A DNA stretch of 64,000 bases from Luteibacter pinisoli (GCF_006385595.1 NZ_CP041046.1:2356001-2420000), one strand, 5' to 3'; positions 16,729-26,832 are shown, counted from the first letter of the stretch. Notes: a model not told the origin generated them from the letters alone. Numbers and translations are program-made.

Positions 16729-19700
16729 ATGGCACTTACCCGCCGCGAGTTCATAAAGCTGACAGGCATGGGGCTCGCTGCGTCGAGCCTCGGCATGATC
16801 GGGTTCGGGGCCTCAGGGGTGGCGCAAGCCGCTGCCGTCCGCCCCTTCAAGCTCACCCACGCGACCGAGACCCGCAACACGTGCACCTATTGTTCGGTGG
16901 CGTGCGGCATCCTCATCTACAGCATGGGTGACAAGGCGAAGAACGCCCGGTCCAACATCATCCATATCGAGGGGGATCCGGATCATCCGGTGAACCGAGG
17001 CACGCTGTGCCCCAAGGGCTCCGCGCTGCTCGATATCGTCCACGCCCCTACCCGCCTCAAGGCACCGCGCTACCGCGAGCCTGGAGGCACCGAGTTCAAG
17101 GAAGTCTCCTGGGACTTCGCGCTGGATCGCATCGCCCGCCTGATGAAGGACGACCGCGACAAGCACTTCATCACCGCCAACGCAGCAGGCACGACGGTCA
17201 ACCGCTGGACCAGCATGGGCATGCTCGCTGCCTCCGCCGCCTCCAGTGAAACCGCCTACTTCACGTGGAAGGTGGCCCGCTCCCTCGGCATGGTGGTGTT
17301 CGACAACCAGGCGCGCGTCTGACACGGACCGACGGTGGCCAGTCTGGCCCCATCATTCGGTCGCGGTGCGATGACCAACACCTGGCAGGACATCAAGAAC
17401 GCCAATATCGTGATCGTCATGGGTGGCAACGCCGCCGAGGCGCATCCGTGCGGCTTCAAGTGGGTGATTGAAGCGAAGATCGAGAACGGTGCGAAGCTCA
17501 TCGTCGTAGACCCGCGCTTTACCCGAACGGCCTCCGTGGCCGACTACTACGCCCCCATTCGGCCGGGCACGGATATCGCGTTCCTCAGCGGCCTGATGCA
17601 TTACCTGCTGGAGAACGACAAGATCCAGCACACCTACGTGCGCGCCTATACGAACGCAAGCCTGCTCGTGCAGGAGGGCTTTACGTTCCAGGAAGGCCTG
17701 TTCAGCGGCTTCAACGACCAGACCCACGCGTATGACAAGACCACGTGGGACTACGAGATCGACGAGAACGGCTTTGCCAAGGCCGACGACACCTGGCAGG
17801 ACCCGCGCTGCGTCATCAACCTGCTGAAACAGCACGTCTCCCGCTACACCCCGGAGATGGTCTCGCGCATCTGCGGCACCCCGCAGGACAAGTTCCTGCA
17901 TATCTGCGAAATGATTGCCAGCACGTCGGCCCCCGACAGGGCCATGACCAGCCTGTTCGCCCTGGGCTGGACGCAGCACACCGTAGGTGCGCAGAACATC
18001 CGTGCCATGGCCATGGTGCAGCTGCTGCTGGGCAATATCGGCGTGGCCGGTGGCGGCATGAACGCCCTGCGCGGGCATTCGAACATCCAGGGCCTCACCG
18101 ACATCGGCCTGCTGTCGAACCAGATGCCCGGCTACCTGACGCTGCCCAACGACAAGGAAACCAGCTTCGACGAGTACATGCGGACGAAGCAGTTCAAGCC
18201 GCTGCGCCCTGGCCAGACCAGTTACTACCAGAACACCCAGAAGTTCGTCGTCAGCCTGCAAAAAGCTTTGTTTGGCGACAATGCGACGAAGGAAAACAAC
18301 TGGGCCTACGACTGGCTGCCCAAGCTCGACGTCCCGCTGTACGACATCATCAAGGCCTTCGAGATGATGGGCAAAGGCGAGCTCACCGGCTACATCTGCC
18401 AGGGCTTCAACCCCCTGCAGGCCTTCCCGGACCGCGGGAAGATCCGCCGCAGCCTGAGCAAGCTGAAGTTCCTGGTGACGATGGATCCGCTGGATACCGA
18501 GACCTCGCGCTTCTGGCAGGACTTCGGCCCGCAGAACCCGGCGCAGTCGCACGAGATCCAGACCGAAGTCTTCCAGCTTCCGGTCACCTGCTTTGCCGAA
18601 GAAAATGGCTCGCTGGTGAATTCTGCGCGCTGGTTGCAGTGGCACTGGAAGGCGGCGGATCCACCGGGTATCGCCAAGTCGGATATCTGGATCATGACCG
18701 GCCTGTTCCAGCGCCTGCGTGCCCTCTACAAGAAGGAAGGCGGCGCGTTCCCGGATGCCCTGATGGGCATGACGTGGAAATACAGCGACCCGTGGGAGCC
18801 CGACCCCGAAGAGCTGGCCAGGGAGATGAACGGGCGTGTCCTCACCGACATCACCGACGCCACGACGAACGTGACGACCAAGGCCGGTACTTTGCTGGAC
18901 GGCTTCGGCCAACTGCGCGATGACGGCAGCACGGCCTCGGGTTGCTGGATCTTCGCCGGCTCGTTCACGGAGAAAGGTAACCAGATGGCGCGGCGTGATG
19001 CGACGGACCCGCGCGAGCAAGGCATCGCGCCGAACTGGGCGTGGGCGTGGCCGGCCAACCGGCGCATCCTCTACAACCGCGCCAGTGCGGACCCTGACGG
19101 CAAGGCCTGGAATCCGAAAAAGCCCGTGATCGAGTGGAACGGCACGAAGTGGACGGGTATCGACGTACCCGACTACGTGGTGACCCAGAAGCCGTCGGCC
19201 AACGACGGCCCGTTCATCATGAATGTCGAAGGCGTCGCGCGACTGTTCGCCCGCAACCTCATGGCCGAGGGGCCGTTCCCGGAGCACTACGAGCCGATGG
19301 AATCCCCCGTCGACAACGTGCTGCATCCGAACGTCCGGGCCAATCCGGTGGCCCGGGTGTTCGACGACGACCGCGCCGCGTTCGGCAGCCGGCATGACTT
19401 CCCGTTCGTGGCCACCACCTACCGGCTCACCGAGCACTTCCACTTCTGGACCAAGCACGCGCTGATCAACGCGATCCTCCAGCCCGAGGAATTCGTGGAG
19501 ATCGGCGAGGTGCTGGCGAAGGAGAAAGGCATCGCCCAGGGCGGCTGGGTCAAGGTGTCGTCCAAGCGCGGCGAGGTGATCTGCAAGGCGTACGTTACCA
19601 AGCGCATCAAGCCCCTCATCGTCGACGGCAAGGCCACGCACGTGATTGGCGTGCCGCTGCACTGGGGATTCACCGGCCAGGCCAGGAAGGGGTACGGCGC

Positions 19701-19800
19701 GAACACGCTGACGCCATCCGTGGGTGACGCCAACACGCAGACGCCGGAGTTCAAGGCGTTCCTGGTCAACGTCGAAAAGACGTCGGCTCCCGCGGCCTGA
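16729..19800 (+). CDS. fdnG: Formate dehydrogenase (Fdn/Fdo type) catalytic alpha subunit, selenoprotein
   Basis: One gene of 1,024 codons (1,023 aa), read through an in-frame TGA at 17320-17322 (codon 198) as selenocysteine; the E. coli enzymes have Sec196. The frame is identical on both sides, and the residues after it (HGPTVASLAPSFGRGAMTN) are the family's active-site sequence. N-terminal Tat signal with twin Arg in TRREFIK. A [4Fe-4S] site is formed by CTYCSVAC and a fourth Cys in GTLCPKG, followed by bis-MGD molybdopterin/tungstopterin domains. The ATG has a TACGGAG ribosome site 8 nt upstream. It oxidises formate in the periplasm and passes electrons through FdnH to FdnI and quinone. 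FdnG and FdoG cannot be told apart from sequence alone. Confidence 0.95.
17320..17362 (+). promoter_or_regulatory. UGA-Sec codon and bacterial SECIS hairpin in fdnG
   Basis: Directly after the TGA (17320-17322), GACCGA (17327-17332) pairs with TCGGTC (17357-17362). Nearer the tip, GGCC (17337-17340) pairs with GGCC (17346-17349) around the loop AGTCT (17341-17345). The loop motif equals that of the E. coli fdnG SECIS, which is bound by the C-terminal winged helices of SelB. The matching selB, selA, tRNA-Sec and selD genes lie just downstream. Confidence 0.88.
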
Positions 19801-19810
19801 GGCGAACGAC

Positions 19811-20728
19811 ATGTCCGATCTACAAGCCCAAGACTACGTCCGCCGCTCCGCGACCACCATGACGCCGCCGGCGGCGCGCAGCCATGAGGACCAGGTTGCA
19901 AAGCTCATTGACGTCAGCCGCTGCATAGGTTGCAAGGCCTGCCAGTCAGCGTGCATGGAGTGGAACAACCTGCGCCCGGAAATCGGCCACTTCGAAGGCT
20001 CCTACGAGAACCCCCAGGACCTGGGGCCGAGCGTATGGACCCTGATGAAGTTCAATGAGTACGAGAACGAACAGGGCAACCTCGAATGGCTGATCCGCAA
20101 GGACGGCTGCATGCACTGCGAGGATCCGGGCTGCCTGAAGGCATGCCCGGCGCCCGGCGCCATCGTCCAGTACGCCAATGGCATCGTGGATTTCATCAGC
20201 GACAAATGCATCGGTTGCGGTTACTGCGTGAAGGGTTGCCCGTTCGACATCCCGCGCATCAGCAAGACGGACCACAAGTCGTACAAGTGCACCCTGTGTT
20301 CGGACCGCGTCACCGTCGGCCTGGAGCCAGCCTGCGTCAAGGCCTGCCCGACGGGCGCCATCATGTTTGGCGCCAAGACGGACATGCAGCAGCAGGCGGC
20401 GGAACGCATCGTCGACCTGAAGTCGCGCGGTTTCGACAAGGCAGGGCTGTACGACCCGGCCGAGGTGGGCGGCACGCACGTGATGTACGTGCTGCATCAC
20501 GCGGACAAACCCTCGCTGTATTCCGGCCTGCCTGACAAGCCGCATATCAGCGCGCTCGTGCTGGCCTGGAAAGGCCTCTACAAACCGCTGGCGGTCGCCG
20601 CCGTGGCGCTTGCCGCGATCGGCGCGTTCTTCCACTGGATCACCATCGGCCCGAACGAAACCACGGTGGAGGATGAAGCCGAGGCCGCCCGCGAGATGCG
20701 TGAAACCGAGGAGGAACAGGCGCCATGA
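19811..20728 (+). CDS. fdnH: Formate dehydrogenase iron-sulfur beta subunit
   Basis: A 305-aa electron-transfer subunit with sixteen ferredoxin-type cysteines in four clusters. The groups are CIGCKACQSAC, CMHCEDPGC plus CPAPGA, CIGCGYCVKGC, and CTLCSDRV...CVKACP. A C-terminal transmembrane helix (about 265-285, LAVAAVALAAIGAFFHWITI) anchors it with FdnI. Start at ATG 19811, 10 nt after the fdnG stop. The stop overlaps the next start in an ATGA. It carries electrons from FdnG to the haem b of FdnI. Confidence 0.94.
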   Translation: MSDLQAQDYVRRSATTMTPPAARSHEDQVAKLIDVSRCIGCKACQSACMEWNNLRPEIGHFEGSYENPQDLGPSVWTLMKFNEYENEQGNLEWLIRKDGCMHCEDPGCLKACPAPGAIVQYANGIVDFISDKCIGCGYCVKGCPFDIPRISKTDHKSYKCTLCSDRVTVGLEPACVKACPTGAIMFGAKTDMQQQAAERIVDLKSRGFDKAGLYDPAEVGGTHVMYVLHHADKPSLYSGLPDKPHISALVLAWKGLYKPLAVAAVALAAIGAFFHWITIGPNETTVEDEAEAAREMRETEEEQAP

Positions 20729-21384
20729 CCCGTCCTGCCAACGCCATCACGCGGTACACCACGGTGAACCGCATCAACCACTGGATCAACGCGGGCCTGT
20801 TCATCCTGTTGCTGTTGTCCGGGCTGTCGATGTTCCATCCGATCCTGTTCTGGCTGTCCGGCCTGTTCGGCGGCGGCCAGTGGGCCCGTGCGGCGCATCC
20901 GTGGTTCGGCGTGTGCCTGGTGGTGAGCTGGATCGGCATGATCATCCAGTTCTGGCGGGAAAACCTGCCCAATCGCGACGACGTCGAATGGTCCAAGGCC
21001 ATCGTGCACGTGGCCATGAACGACGACGAGCATGTGCCGCCGATCGGCCGGAACAACGCCGGCCAGAAGCTGGTGTTCTGGTCGATGACCTTCCTGATCC
21101 CGGTGCTGTTCTTCACGGGATTGCTGATGTGGGAGGTGTACTTCGGCAAGTCCACGCCGATTGAAGTACAGCGCGTGGCCATCCTCATCCACAGCCTGTG
21201 CGCCTTCGCCGCCATCCTGGTCTTCGTCGTCCATGTCTACGCCGCGATCTGGATCCGTGACTCCGTGCGCAGCATGACCCAGGGCTACGTCACCCCGGGC
21301 TGGGCCTGGCATCACCACCGCAAGTGGTTCCATCACCTGATCGGTTATCGTCGTAGTGACGACCGTCCCGGGAAGCACACGTGA
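20725..21384 (+). CDS. fdnI: Formate dehydrogenase cytochrome b556 gamma subunit
   Basis: A 219-aa integral membrane cytochrome b with four predicted helices. It begins with the conserved RYTTVNRINHWINAGLF (haem-ligand His in helix 1) and has further His residues in helix 4 (FVVHVYAAIWI) and the C-terminal GWAWHHHRKWFHH. It reduces the quinone pool with electrons from FdnH. Translationally coupled on both sides by 4-nt ATGA overlaps (fdnH, fdhE). Confidence 0.93.
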   Translation: MTRPANAITRYTTVNRINHWINAGLFILLLLSGLSMFHPILFWLSGLFGGGQWARAAHPWFGVCLVVSWIGMIIQFWRENLPNRDDVEWSKAIVHVAMNDDEHVPPIGRNNAGQKLVFWSMTFLIPVLFFTGLLMWEVYFGKSTPIEVQRVAILIHSLCAFAAILVFVVHVYAAIWIRDSVRSMTQGYVTPGWAWHHHRKWFHHLIGYRRSDDRPGKHT

Positions 21385-22328
21385 AGCAAGCCGAAGCGCC
21401 ACCCAACGCCAAATGGAGCGGCCCCTCGCATGCGGGCGTGAAGTCGCCCGACCCGATCATCGTGCCGGACCGCCAGCGGCGTTTCGCCGCGGCAGCGGCT
21501 CGCCTGGAGGCGCTGGCGCCGGGCCATCCGCTCGCGGACTGGCTGCTTTTCATGGCGGCCGTGTCGCGCGCGCAGCACGCGGTGGCCACCACGATCGCCC
21601 CGTCGGCCATCCTGCCTGCCGCCGACGTCGCGCGCGCCGTCGAGGCACGCCTCCCACCGCTGGCGGCCGACGGCCATGGCCGCGACCCGGCCTGGCGTGA
21701 GGGGCTCCGGCTGCTGCTCGCCGAGATCGAGTCCATCGCCTTGCCACCGCCTGCCATCGAGGCCATCGATTATCTCCGTGGCCTGGACGACAGCGGCCTC
21801 GATGCGCTCGCCGACCGTTTCCTGCGCGGCAGCGTTATGCCGGCGGAAACGGCCGCTGCCGTGTACATCGCGGCGGCGTTGCAGGTGTACTTCACCGTCT
21901 CCGCGTCGCGCCTGGCCGTGGCCGACCTGCGCCTGCTCGAAGAGCGCAATCTCTGCCCCTCCTGCGGCTCGCCCAGCGTCGCCGGCATGGTCACCGCGAC
22001 GGGACTTACCCCGGGCACCCGCTACCTGCACTGCTCGCTGTGCGCCACCGCGTGGAACCACGTGCGGGTCATCTGTATTACCTGCGGTGGCACGCGCCTG
22101 CTGCAGGTCCAGGCCATCGAGGGCGACAACGGCCTGGTCAAGGCGGAGACCTGTGGCGAGTGCCACACGTACAGCAAGCTGCTCTACCAGGTGCAGGACA
22201 TGCAGGTGGACGCCATGGCCGACGACCTGGCCTCGCTGGGGCTGGACATCATGGTCGCCGAGGCCGGTTTCTCGCGGCACGCGCCCAACCCCTTCCTGCT
22301 GGTCGCCAACACCGCGGAGATCGACTAG
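21381..22328 (+). CDS. fdhE: Formate dehydrogenase accessory protein FdhE
   Basis: A 315-aa cytoplasmic chaperone needed for assembly of respiratory formate dehydrogenases. The C-terminal half carries the rubredoxin-like cysteine pairs CPSCGSP, CSLCATAW, CITCGGT and CGECHTYSK, which bind iron or zinc. Coupled to fdnI by ATGA and followed by selA 34 nt later. The other dedicated maturation factor, FdhD (sulfurtransferase), is not in the window. Confidence 0.93.
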   Translation: MKQAEAPPNAKWSGPSHAGVKSPDPIIVPDRQRRFAAAAARLEALAPGHPLADWLLFMAAVSRAQHAVATTIAPSAILPAADVARAVEARLPPLAADGHGRDPAWREGLRLLLAEIESIALPPPAIEAIDYLRGLDDSGLDALADRFLRGSVMPAETAAAVYIAAALQVYFTVSASRLAVADLRLLEERNLCPSCGSPSVAGMVTATGLTPGTRYLHCSLCATAWNHVRVICITCGGTRLLQVQAIEGDNGLVKAETCGECHTYSKLLYQVQDMQVDAMADDLASLGLDIMVAEAGFSRHAPNPFLLVANTAEID

Positions 22329-22362
22329 CCAGCATCCGCATGATGGGGCTACGCTCGGCCCC

Positions 22363-23769
22363 ATGGATATGGCCGATTCCGACACGAGCGCCCTGCGCCG
22401 CCTGCCCGCCGTGGCTACCGTGCTGGCCGCGCCGGAAGCGGCGGCGCTGCTTGAGGCCCATGGCCGTGTCGCCACCACGGAAGCCATCCGCGGCGCGCTG
22501 GACGCAGCCCGTTCCGCATTGCGCGGCGGTGCCACAACGGCGGTCGAGCCCGCCGACATCGTCCATGAGGCCCGCCAGCGGCTGGACGCCCAACCCGCCG
22601 CGCTGCGGCCGGTGTTCAACCTTACCGGTACCGTCCTGCATACGAACCTGGGCCGCGCCTTGCTGGCCGAAGCGGCGATCGACGCGGCCGTGGATGCCAT
22701 GCGCCATCCCGTGGCCCTCGAATTCGACCTCGACGAAGGCGGCCGTGGCGAACGCGACGACCACGTGCGCGATCTGCTGCGCGAACTCACCGGCGCCGAA
22801 GACGCCACCGTGGTGAACAACAATGCGGCAGCCGTCCTGCTTTGCCTGAATACCTTCGCCCTGGGTCGCGGCGCCGTCATTTCGCGCGGCGAACTCATCG
22901 AAATCGGCGGCGCGTTCCGCATGCCTGACATCATGGCGCGCGCTGGCGCCGACATGGTGGAAGTCGGCACGACCAACCGCACGCATGCCGCGGATTACCG
23001 CCATGCCATCGACGCGCACACCGGTCTCGTGATGAAGGTGCACACGTCGAACTACCGTATCCAGGGCTTCACGGCCGAGGTCGATGCGCGGGAACTGGTC
23101 GCCATCGCCAACGCCGGCGGCGTGCCCCTGCTCAACGACCTGGGCTCAGGCAGCCTGGTCGATCTCTCGGCCTATGGCGTGGCGCGCGAGGCCACGGTGC
23201 GCCAGGCCGTGCAGGAAGGCGCGCACCTGGTCACGTTCTCCGGCGACAAACTGCTCGGCGGCCCGCAGGCCGGTTTCATCGTCGGCACGCGCGAGTCCAT
23301 CGGCGCGATCAACCGCAATCCGCTGAAGCGCGCGTTGCGCGTGGACAAGATCCGCCTTGCGGCGATCGAAGCGACGCTGCGCCTCTATCGCGACCCGGAC
23401 CGTCTCGGCGAGCGGCTACCCACGCTGCGTTTCCTCGGCCGCACGCGCGACGCGATCAGTGCACAGGCGCATCGTCTTCGCGAGGGCGTGGCGGCGTGCA
23501 TCGGGAATGCCTTCGGGGTCGACGTCGGCGAATGCGCGAGCCAGGTGGGCTCCGGGGCGCTGCCCCTGGATACCCTGCCCAGTGCCGCGCTGATGATTCG
23601 CCCGCACGGCAGCCAACGCACGCTGGAGGCCCTCGCCACCGCCTGGCGCGCGCTACCTCGCCCGGTGATCGGCCGCATCACCGAGGGCGCCTTGCAGCTG
23701 GACCTGCGCTGCCTCGACGAGGCGGACGAGCCCGCCTTCCTCGCCAACCTGGCCGCCGGCAACGCATGA
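22363..23769 (+). CDS. selA: L-seryl-tRNA(Sec) selenium transferase
   Basis: A 468-aa PLP enzyme that converts seryl-tRNA(Sec) to selenocysteinyl-tRNA(Sec) using selenophosphate, close to E. coli SelA in length (463 aa). Characteristic segments: FNLTGTVLHTNLGRALL, ATVVNNNAAAVLL, and TFSGDKLLGGPQAG, where the Lys forms the PLP Schiff base (about residue 305). Start ATG 22363; an in-frame ATG six nt later is an alternative. The stop overlaps the selB start (ATGA). Confidence 0.95.
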   Translation: MDMADSDTSALRRLPAVATVLAAPEAAALLEAHGRVATTEAIRGALDAARSALRGGATTAVEPADIVHEARQRLDAQPAALRPVFNLTGTVLHTNLGRALLAEAAIDAAVDAMRHPVALEFDLDEGGRGERDDHVRDLLRELTGAEDATVVNNNAAAVLLCLNTFALGRGAVISRGELIEIGGAFRMPDIMARAGADMVEVGTTNRTHAADYRHAIDAHTGLVMKVHTSNYRIQGFTAEVDARELVAIANAGGVPLLNDLGSGSLVDLSAYGVAREATVRQAVQEGAHLVTFSGDKLLGGPQAGFIVGTRESIGAINRNPLKRALRVDKIRLAAIEATLRLYRDPDRLGERLPTLRFLGRTRDAISAQAHRLREGVAACIGNAFGVDVGECASQVGSGALPLDTLPSAALMIRPHGSQRTLEALATAWRALPRPVIGRITEGALQLDLRCLDEADEPAFLANLAAGNA

Positions 23770-25730
23770 TCGTTGGCACGGCGGGGCACATCGACCACGG
23801 CAAGACCTCGCTGGTGAGAGCGCTCACCGGCGTCCCTGGCGACCGCCTGAAAGAAGAGAAAGCCCGCGGCATCACCATCGACCTGGGCTTTGCCTACCTC
23901 CCGCTTCCCGATGGCCCCACGCTGGGATTCATCGACGTACCCGGCCACGAAAAGTTCGTCCGCACCATGGTGGCCGGTGCCAGTGGCATCGACGTCGCCC
24001 TGCTTGTTGTCGCCGCGGACGACGGGGTCATGCCGCAGACCCGCGAGCACCTGGCGATCCTCGACCTGCTTGGCATTGAACGTGGCATCGTCGCGCTGAC
24101 CAAGGCCGACGCCGTAGGCCCCGACCGAATCGCCGACGTGGCCGCACAGGTACGCGAGATGGTTGAGGGCACCACCCTCGCCGAGGCCGAGATCCTGCCG
24201 GTGTCGGCGGTGACCGGACTCGGCATGGACGCCCTCCACGCGAAGCTGGCGGCGGAAGCCTGGACGCGCCACGCCCATCACGACAACGACCGTTTCCGGC
24301 TGGCGGTCGACCGCGTGTTTACGCTGCCGGGCATCGGCCTGGTGGTGACGGGTACCGTGCTGTCCGGGGCCATCCAGGTGAAGGATGCGGTGGTCATCAG
24401 TCCATCGGGCCTGCCAGCGCGCGTGCGCTCCATCCACGCGCAGGACCAGGACGCCGAAGAAGGGTGCGCCGGCGATCGCGTGGCCCTGAACCTGGCCGGC
24501 CCCGACATCACGAAGGATGCGATCCACCGCGGCGACATGGTGGTCGATCCCTTCCTGCACGCCCCCACGGATCGCATCGACGCACGCTTGCGTCTCCTTC
24601 CCGGTGAGCCACGCGCGATCACCTCGTGGTTCCCTGCCCGCCTGCACCATGCGTCGGCCGACGTGGGCGCGCGCGTGGTGCTGCTTGACGGCGAGCAGCT
24701 CAGACCCGGCGACGTGGCCGACGTGCAGCTCGTCCTCGACCGCCCGATCGCCGCCGCGGCACTGGACCGGTTCGTACTGCGTGATACCACCGCACAGCGC
24801 ACGGTAGGCGGTGGTTTTTTCATCGACCTGCGCGCACCCGCGCGGCAGCGACGGACGCCGCAACGCCTTGCCGAACGCGAGGCGCTCTCGCAGCCCGACC
24901 CGACGGACAGCCTGCGCGGCCTGCTCGACACGCCGCCGTTCGCGCGCGATCTCGAGGCCTTTGCACGCGACCGCGCACTCGCCGCCGGCGCCGTCGACCG
25001 TGCGGTAGCGCCGCTGTCGCCCGTCCTGTTCAACGCAGGCGATGGGCGCACCGCACTCAGTCCCCTGCGCTGGCAGCAGTTTGTCGAGGCGCTCGCCGAG
25101 GCGCTGGCCGCGTTCCACGGTGAGCACCCCGATCTCCAGGGATTGCCACGGGAAACGCTACGCCGGGCGATCCTGCCGCGCCTCCCGGCCGCGGCGTTCG
25201 TCCAGGCGCTGCAGCATCCTGATGTCGCGGCCCGCGTCGTACGCGATGGTGCATTTCTTCGTCTTGCCAGCCATACGCCCACGGCCACGCCGGAAGACGA
25301 GGCGGCTTGGCAGCTCATTGCTCCCCTGCTGGGGGGCGACGAGCGCTTCCGTCCGCCACGCGTTCGCGATATCGCCGCGCTGCTAGGCCGCCCCGAGAAC
25401 GAGATTCGCCAGCGCCTGAAATCGGCTGCCCGTCGCGGCCTGGCCGACCAGGTGGCGCACGATCATTTCTTCTTGCGTCCGGTGATGCACGAGATGGTGC
25501 TGATCGCCGCCGACATCGCCGCGCATGCGCCGGACGGACGCTTTACGGCAGCGGAGTTTCGCGACCGCCTCGATAACGGGCGCAAGGTCGCCATCCAGAT
25601 CCTGGAATGCTTCGACAGGCAGGGTGTTATGCTCAATCGCGGCACGCGACGCAGCCTGCGCGCCGACTATCTTGATCTCTATGGAAGAGAAGCGTCCCCG
25701 GTGGGGCGTCCGGACTTCAAATCCGGGTGA
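23766..25730 (+). CDS. selB: Selenocysteine-specific translation elongation factor SelB
   Basis: A 654-aa GTPase that delivers Sec-tRNA to UGA codons marked by a SECIS. EF-Tu-like G motifs: GHIDHGKTS (residues 7-15), DVPGHEKF, and TKAD. Domains II and III follow, then the C-terminal winged-helix repeats that bind SECIS RNA, ending near FDRQGVML...DYLDLYG. The last 16 codons (through GRPDFKSG) are encoded inside the tRNA-Sec gene, so the extreme C-terminus is constrained by the tRNA sequence and is probably a non-functional tail. Confidence 0.94.
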   Translation: MIVGTAGHIDHGKTSLVRALTGVPGDRLKEEKARGITIDLGFAYLPLPDGPTLGFIDVPGHEKFVRTMVAGASGIDVALLVVAADDGVMPQTREHLAILDLLGIERGIVALTKADAVGPDRIADVAAQVREMVEGTTLAEAEILPVSAVTGLGMDALHAKLAAEAWTRHAHHDNDRFRLAVDRVFTLPGIGLVVTGTVLSGAIQVKDAVVISPSGLPARVRSIHAQDQDAEEGCAGDRVALNLAGPDITKDAIHRGDMVVDPFLHAPTDRIDARLRLLPGEPRAITSWFPARLHHASADVGARVVLLDGEQLRPGDVADVQLVLDRPIAAAALDRFVLRDTTAQRTVGGGFFIDLRAPARQRRTPQRLAEREALSQPDPTDSLRGLLDTPPFARDLEAFARDRALAAGAVDRAVAPLSPVLFNAGDGRTALSPLRWQQFVEALAEALAAFHGEHPDLQGLPRETLRRAILPRLPAAAFVQALQHPDVAARVVRDGAFLRLASHTPTATPEDEAAWQLIAPLLGGDERFRPPRVRDIAALLGRPENEIRQRLKSAARRGLADQVAHDHFFLRPVMHEMVLIAADIAAHAPDGRFTAAEFRDRLDNGRKVAIQILECFDRQGVMLNRGTRRSLRADYLDLYGREASPVGRPDFKSG

Positions 25731-25778
25731 GGCAGCCAGACTGTTTCGGGTGGGTTCGACTCCCATTCTCTTCCGCCA
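25683..25778 (+). tRNA. selC: tRNA-Sec (anticodon TCA)
   Basis: 96 nt, ending in an encoded CCA (25776-25778) after discriminator G. The acceptor stem GGAAGAGA (25683-25690) pairs perfectly with TCTCTTCC (25767-25774), giving the 8-bp stem typical of bacterial tRNA-Sec. The anticodon loop CTTCAAA carries TCA at 25717-25719. The variable arm is long, and the TPsiC loop contains GGTTCGACTCC. It reads the UGA in fdnG. The first 48 nt overlap the 3' end of selB. Confidence 0.96.
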
Positions 25779-25791
25779 CCCTCGTTGCCGA

Positions 25792-26832
25792 CTACACCAC
25801 GTCGACGCCCGGCGTGCCGGCTGTGACCTCACCGATGATGCTTGCGCGCGGATAACCCGCCGCATCGATCATCGCCCGCAGATCGCCGGCCCTGTCGGGC
25901 TTGCATGACACGAGAAGTCCACCGGACGTCTGCGGATCGGTGAGCAGGTCGCGGCGCCAGTCGGCGATGCCGTCGGGCAACGCGACGCCTTCGCCATAAC
26001 TGGCCCAGTTGCGCTTCGATGCGCCGGTGACATAGCCCGCCTGGACCAGGGCCTTTGCCTGCGTCAGGAACGGCACGCGCGATTCATCAATGCGCAGCCG
26101 CGCGCCACTGCCACGCGCCATCTCCATCGCATGGCCCAGCAAGCCGAAGCCCGTGACGTCGGTGATCGCGTGGACATCCGTATCCTGGGCCAGCGTGTGC
26201 CCGACGCGGTTCAACAGCGTCGTGGACGCGATCATTTCGTCGTAGGCGTCTTTCGGCAAGGCGTCTTTCTTGAACGCGGCCGAGTACACGCCGACACCCA
26301 GCCCCTTGGTCAGGATCAGCACGTCACCCGGTTTCGCACCGCTATTGCGGCGGACTTCCGAGGGCGCACACAGGCCGATGGCCGCCAGGCCGTAGATCGG
26401 CTCGGCGGTGTCGATCGAATGGCCGCCAGCGACGGGAATACCCGCCTCCGCGCAGACCGCTTCGCCACCGGCGAGGATCAGGCGCACGGTTTCGACATCG
26501 AGCTTGCCCAACGGCATGCCCAGGATGGCCAGCGCCATGATCGGCTTGCCACCCATGGCGTAGACGTCCGACAACGCATTCGCCGCGGCGATGCGGCCGA
26601 AGTCGTAGGGGTCATCCACCACCGGCATGAAGAAATCCGTCGTGGCGATCACACAGGTGCGGTCGTCGACCTGCCACACGGCCGCATCATCGCTGGATTC
26701 GTTACCGACAAGGAGCTGCGAGAACGGCAGCGCCGTGGCCTTGTCGGCCAGCAAGGCCTGCAGGACGGAGGGCGCCAGTTTGCAGCCGCAGCCGCCACCG
26801 TGGGCAAGATCCGTCAAACGAGGAGGATTCAT
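25792..26832 (-). CDS. selD: Selenide, water dikinase (selenophosphate synthetase)
   Basis: 346 aa, matching E. coli SelD (347 aa). It makes selenophosphate from selenide and ATP, the Se donor for SelA. The catalytic loop HGGGCGCKLAP carries cysteine (residue 15, equivalent to Cys17 of E. coli), not selenocysteine. Metal/ATP segments NESSDDAAVW and ATTDFFMPVVDDPYDFGRIAAANALSDVYAMGGKP follow. Start at the ATG complementary to 26830-26832; an ATG four codons upstream (MDVP) is equally possible. It converges on tRNA-Sec and is divergent from the permease gene. Confidence 0.94.
   Translation of the reverse strand: MNPPRLTDLAHGGGCGCKLAPSVLQALLADKATALPFSQLLVGNESSDDAAVWQVDDRTCVIATTDFFMPVVDDPYDFGRIAAANALSDVYAMGGKPIMALAILGMPLGKLDVETVRLILAGGEAVCAEAGIPVAGGHSIDTAEPIYGLAAIGLCAPSEVRRNSGAKPGDVLILTKGLGVGVYSAAFKKDALPKDAYDEMIASTTLLNRVGHTLAQDTDVHAITDVTGFGLLGHAMEMARGSGARLRIDESRVPFLTQAKALVQAGYVTGASKRNWASYGEGVALPDGIADWRRDLLTDPQTSGGLLVSCKPDRAGDLRAMIDAAGYPRASIIGEVTAGTPGVDVV

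Noticed and set aside
17320..17322. Apparent nonsense mutation splitting the formate dehydrogenase gene into two open frames
   Set aside because: Both sides are in the same frame, the residues around it are the Sec active-site sequence, a SECIS hairpin follows, and the Sec machinery is encoded next door.
17353..19812. An 819-codon open frame antisense to fdnG
   Set aside because: It is a high-GC shadow of fdnG: no ribosome site, compositionally like reverse-frame translation, and no recognisable domain.
23385..25127. A 580-codon minus-strand open frame
   Set aside because: Antisense shadow of selA/selB, which are unambiguous.
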